A stretch of 64,000 nucleotides of DNA from Tardiphaga robiniae. GTDB lineage: Bacteria > Pseudomonadota > Alphaproteobacteria > Rhizobiales > Xanthobacteraceae. The position numbers and the translations under genes are program-made. The DNA lies in NCBI RefSeq assembly GCF_013359755.1, contig NZ_JABMCJ010000088.1, positions 1-64,000 of the forward strand, in the 5' to 3' direction. Numbering within the stretch: the stretch's first letter is position 1; each line of letters opens with the position of its first letter. Shown here piece by piece: positions 61,945 to 64,000 of this stretch. Under the pieces are notes generated by a model. It saw only the letters and a program-made list of their open reading frames with translations. It was not told the origin of the DNA and searched no databases.

Positions 61945-63186
61945 TCACACCAGCGGGTTGAACGAAGTTTTCAGCAGAGTGCGCTGATCGATCTTGAATT
62001 TGTCGGCGAGCCAGTCGGCCAACACTTCCTGTCCAATGGTGGGATTGTCGTGCTGGCAATGTTCGGCGCCGGTCTCGTCCGGCTCAAGCACGCGCAATGT
62101 CGCATCAACACCATTGGCAATCGCATGGTCATAGGTCGAGCGCGCCGCGGTCACCGTGAGCACGTCGTGGCCGCCATGCAGCACGAGATACGGACACTTC
62201 ATGTGTTCGAGATGGCCCTTCAGCGTAAAGGGCTTCATCAGCTCATGAGCTTCCTTCATGGTCTTGGCGCCAAATACCCAGCGGATATGCATCGCCAGAC
62301 CGAAGTCGTCGCCCTTCTGGCCCCACATGTCATGCACCGACCAGACAGCCCCGTGCGAGATCACCGCCGCGAGGCGATGCTCGTAACAGCCGGCGCGCGC
62401 GGCGTAGTAACCGCCCATGCTGGAGCCGCAGACCGCGATGCGCGAGCTATCGACATCGGCGCGCTTTTCGAGCCAGTCGACACATTTGCCGACCGGCACT
62501 TCCGTATCGGCGCGGGTTGCAAGTCCGTGGCGGCGCAAGGTACCGCCCTGCCCGGGCAGATCGACCATCAGCACCGAGATGCCGCGCTGCAGGCAACCAT
62601 GGGCCTGCATGAACCACATCTCGTCCTTGATGGAGTCGAGACCGCCCATGCAGATCAGCACCGGCAGCTTGTCTCCAGGAAATGGCGCACGGATGAAGTA
62701 GCCGCAGATCGGCTTGCCCGGCTCATAAGGGATTTCGACCACTTCGCCGGGCGGATTGAGATAGGAAATGAACTTATGCGAGCAGGCTTCCATCTTCTCG
62801 AAGGTCGGCAGCCGTCGCGGATCGGTCGGCTCGAGATGAAATTCGGCTTGGCGGTAATAATCGGCAGCCCGCAGGAAACAGTTCATCGCCGTGCGGATGT
62901 GGCCGAGCTTTTCTTCGGAAAGGCCGCGCTGCCAGTTGGCATCCGCGATCACCATCCACTCTTTATGCCAGCTTTCGAGGTCGCCCGGGATCATCCGCGA
63001 ACCGGCCAGCATCACCTCGGACACGCTGCCGCCGCCCTCCTGGGTCTCACCGAGACCGCGGCGGAATTGATAGGCAAGCCAGGGATGCTCCGGCCAGTGA
63101 TGCCAGCCAAACGGCTCATAGTGCGGGGTGCGATCCGCCGTGATCTCCTCGATGGCGTTTTCGCCGATCGACTTCCCTGCCGCCAT
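61945..63186 (-). CDS. Alpha/beta hydrolase, FrsA/DHPON-hydrolase-like
   Basis: A 413-residue protein. An N-terminal helical part (about residues 40-140) is followed by an alpha/beta-hydrolase domain with nucleophile elbow CGSSMGG (GxSxG), Asp in HGGHDVL and His in GAEHCQHDN. The layout is that of 2,6-dihydroxypseudooxynicotine hydrolase and FrsA-type proteins, which cleave C-C bonds. It is the first gene of the operon, with a 227-base gap to the divergent GntR gene. Confidence 0.83.
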   Translation of the reverse strand: MAAGKSIGENAIEEITADRTPHYEPFGWHHWPEHPWLAYQFRRGLGETQEGGGSVSEVMLAGSRMIPGDLESWHKEWMVIADANWQRGLSEEKLGHIRTAMNCFLRAADYYRQAEFHLEPTDPRRLPTFEKMEACSHKFISYLNPPGEVVEIPYEPGKPICGYFIRAPFPGDKLPVLICMGGLDSIKDEMWFMQAHGCLQRGISVLMVDLPGQGGTLRRHGLATRADTEVPVGKCVDWLEKRADVDSSRIAVCGSSMGGYYAARAGCYEHRLAAVISHGAVWSVHDMWGQKGDDFGLAMHIRWVFGAKTMKEAHELMKPFTLKGHLEHMKCPYLVLHGGHDVLTVTAARSTYDHAIANGVDATLRVLEPDETGAEHCQHDNPTIGQEVLADWLADKFKIDQRTLLKTSFNPLV

Positions 63187-63254
63187 GAGACGCGTACCGC
63201 CTGCTTCTTGTGAACGTGACCGCATCATTGCGGGTTCGGGTCACGAGTCAATCG

Positions 63255-63270
63255 GAATTACATACACTTT
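63255..63270. promoter_or_regulatory. Candidate GntR operator, operon side
   Basis: GAATTACATACACTTT matches the site at 63381 (GAATTGTATTCACTTT) at 13 of 16 positions. It lies 69 bases before the operon start codon at 63186. Confidence 0.4.
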
Positions 63271-63380
63271 TTCAGATGCTCATCATTTCCGCGAATTGCC
63301 TCCCCTTTATGCGCGATATTTATGCAGTAAAATTGCGCTTTCCTGTATGCTGAGTAGCAAAGACGGATCACACTCGGATT

Positions 63381-63396
63381 GAATTGTATTCACTTT
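63381..63396. promoter_or_regulatory. Candidate GntR operator, regulator side
   Basis: GAATTGTATTCACTTT contains the perfect inverted repeat GAAT-TGT-ATTC and repeats the site at 63255 in the same orientation, 126 bases away (12 helical turns). It lies just before the regulator's ribosome site. Confidence 0.45.
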
Positions 63397-63413
63397 GCTG
63401 CGGAGCACCACCG

Positions 63414-64000
63414 ATGCCCGACCCATCCCCCTTGCCGCCGCCTGAAGCTGGCGGCCCCGGCCGCGCCGCTAACCGGTCGCTATCGGTGACGGATCAGATC
63501 CGCGACGCCATTCTGGATGGCACGGTCAGCGCAGGCGAACGGATCAACGAAGTTCGTTTCAGCAAGACGCTGGAGGTCTCGCGGACCCCCGTCCGGGCCG
63601 CCTTGCAGGCACTGGCCGGCGAAGGGCTGCTCGACTACGCCCCCAATCGCGGCTTCACCGTCCGTGAATTCCCGCTCTCGGCCATCGTCGATGCTTATGA
63701 AATTCGCGCATCGCTGGAAGGCGTGGCCGCACGCTTCGCCGCCGAACGTGGACTGAGCGCCGAGGAGCGCGCCATCATCGAGGAAAGCCTTGTCGCCGGC
63801 GATAAACTGCTGGCGCGCGGTGAGTTTGCGGAAGGCGATCTCACCATCTATCGCGGCATCAATGGCGACTTCCACGACACCCTGCTGGGCGCCGCCCGTA
63901 ACCGCATGCTGGCGGAGATGATCCGGATTTGCCACCACGTGCCGATGTCATCGAGCCGCAATATCGTCGCCTTCGAGCATCGCGACGTACGCCGGCGTCA
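63414..64000 (+). CDS. GntR family regulator, FadR/FCD type (cut by window end)
   Basis: The first 195 residues of an open frame that runs off the right edge. After a Pro-rich start comes the GntR winged helix (LSVTDQIRDAILDGTVSAGERINE, TLEVSRTPVRAALQALAGEGLL and DYAPNRGFTVREF), then a helical FCD-type effector domain with a metal-site His in NGDFHDTLLGAA. It is divergent from the operon starting at 63186 and the natural candidate for its regulator, with an organic acid as probable inducer. The start is the ATG at 63414 after CGGAGCACCACCG. Confidence 0.88.
   Translation, partial: MPDPSPLPPPEAGGPGRAANRSLSVTDQIRDAILDGTVSAGERINEVRFSKTLEVSRTPVRAALQALAGEGLLDYAPNRGFTVREFPLSAIVDAYEIRASLEGVAARFAAERGLSAEERAIIEESLVAGDKLLARGEFAEGDLTIYRGINGDFHDTLLGAARNRMLAEMIRICHHVPMSSSRNIVAFEHRDVRRR

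Noticed and set aside
1-64000. tRNA, rRNA or mobile-element genes, attachment sites and integrases
   Set aside because: None was recognised by reading; gene order in most of the window looks like stable core chromosome.

Overview
The window reads as chromosome of an alphaproteobacterium of the Bradyrhizobium / Rhodopseudomonas / Afipia / Tardiphaga group (Nitrobacteraceae). This is inferred from the high GC content, the housekeeping order ubiG - PH-domain protein - lysC - ptsP - prfA - prmC - DUF4167, an argJ - mutT pair, and the style of the proteins. The species cannot be named from sequence alone. No tRNA, rRNA, CRISPR array, insertion sequence, phage gene or replication origin was recognised.

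Layout. 0-7.3 kb: a GC-rich extragenic palindromic repeat, two small secreted proteins, argJ, a secreted protein, mutT, and a set of small housekeeping genes (NDUFAF5-like methyltransferase, comF, grxC, nitrilase-family amidase, DUF1178). 7.6-12.4 kb: the stress operon prkA-yeaH-spoVR, ending in a hairpin. 12.5-13.7 kb: a nickel/cobalt sensor-exporter pair (dmeR-dmeF) with a probable operator next to the start codon. 13.8-18.3 kb: an acyl-CoA-ligase-like enzyme, a gamma-glutamyltransferase and a cytosine-deaminase-like amidohydrolase. 18.4-21.3 kb: divergent ohrR / ohr with two matching operators, followed by a CcdA-thioredoxin fusion. 21.3-25.5 kb: a MoxR ATPase / VWA pair, a secreted nuclease-like protein and a DMT transporter.

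25.6-33 kb: a very large glycine-rich autotransporter (about 2,060 residues) preceded by a GAF-LytTR regulator. The gap between them holds an 8-bp direct repeat spaced 21 bp, the geometry expected of a LytTR site. 33-44.6 kb: an MBL-fold protein, the conserved housekeeping block, DUF4167 with a strong terminator, a secreted protein with lysozyme-like motifs, and a CoA-type Nudix hydrolase. 44.7-49 kb: tadE - tadG - ribbon-helix-helix protein - soluble triple-PAS chemotaxis receptor, all on the minus strand. 49.1-50.7 kb: a LysR regulator and a VanZ-like protein with a clean terminator.

50.8-64 kb is the most distinctive accessory region. About 14 tightly packed minus-strand genes form one apparent operon: an alpha/beta hydrolase, an isochorismatase-family amidohydrolase, two paralogous NodB-fold (PuuE/imidase-like) hydrolases flanking an FAH-family hydrolase, a complete Liv-type ABC importer (LivH, M, K, G, F), a GatC/AtzG-like small protein, an amidase, an ACMSD-like amidohydrolase and a flavin-reductase-like protein. 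A divergent GntR/FadR-type regulator, cut by the window end, faces it. The content suggests import and stepwise hydrolysis of an amide-, imide- or N-heterocycle-type compound. The substrate is not known, and this is the best candidate for an undescribed pathway in the window.
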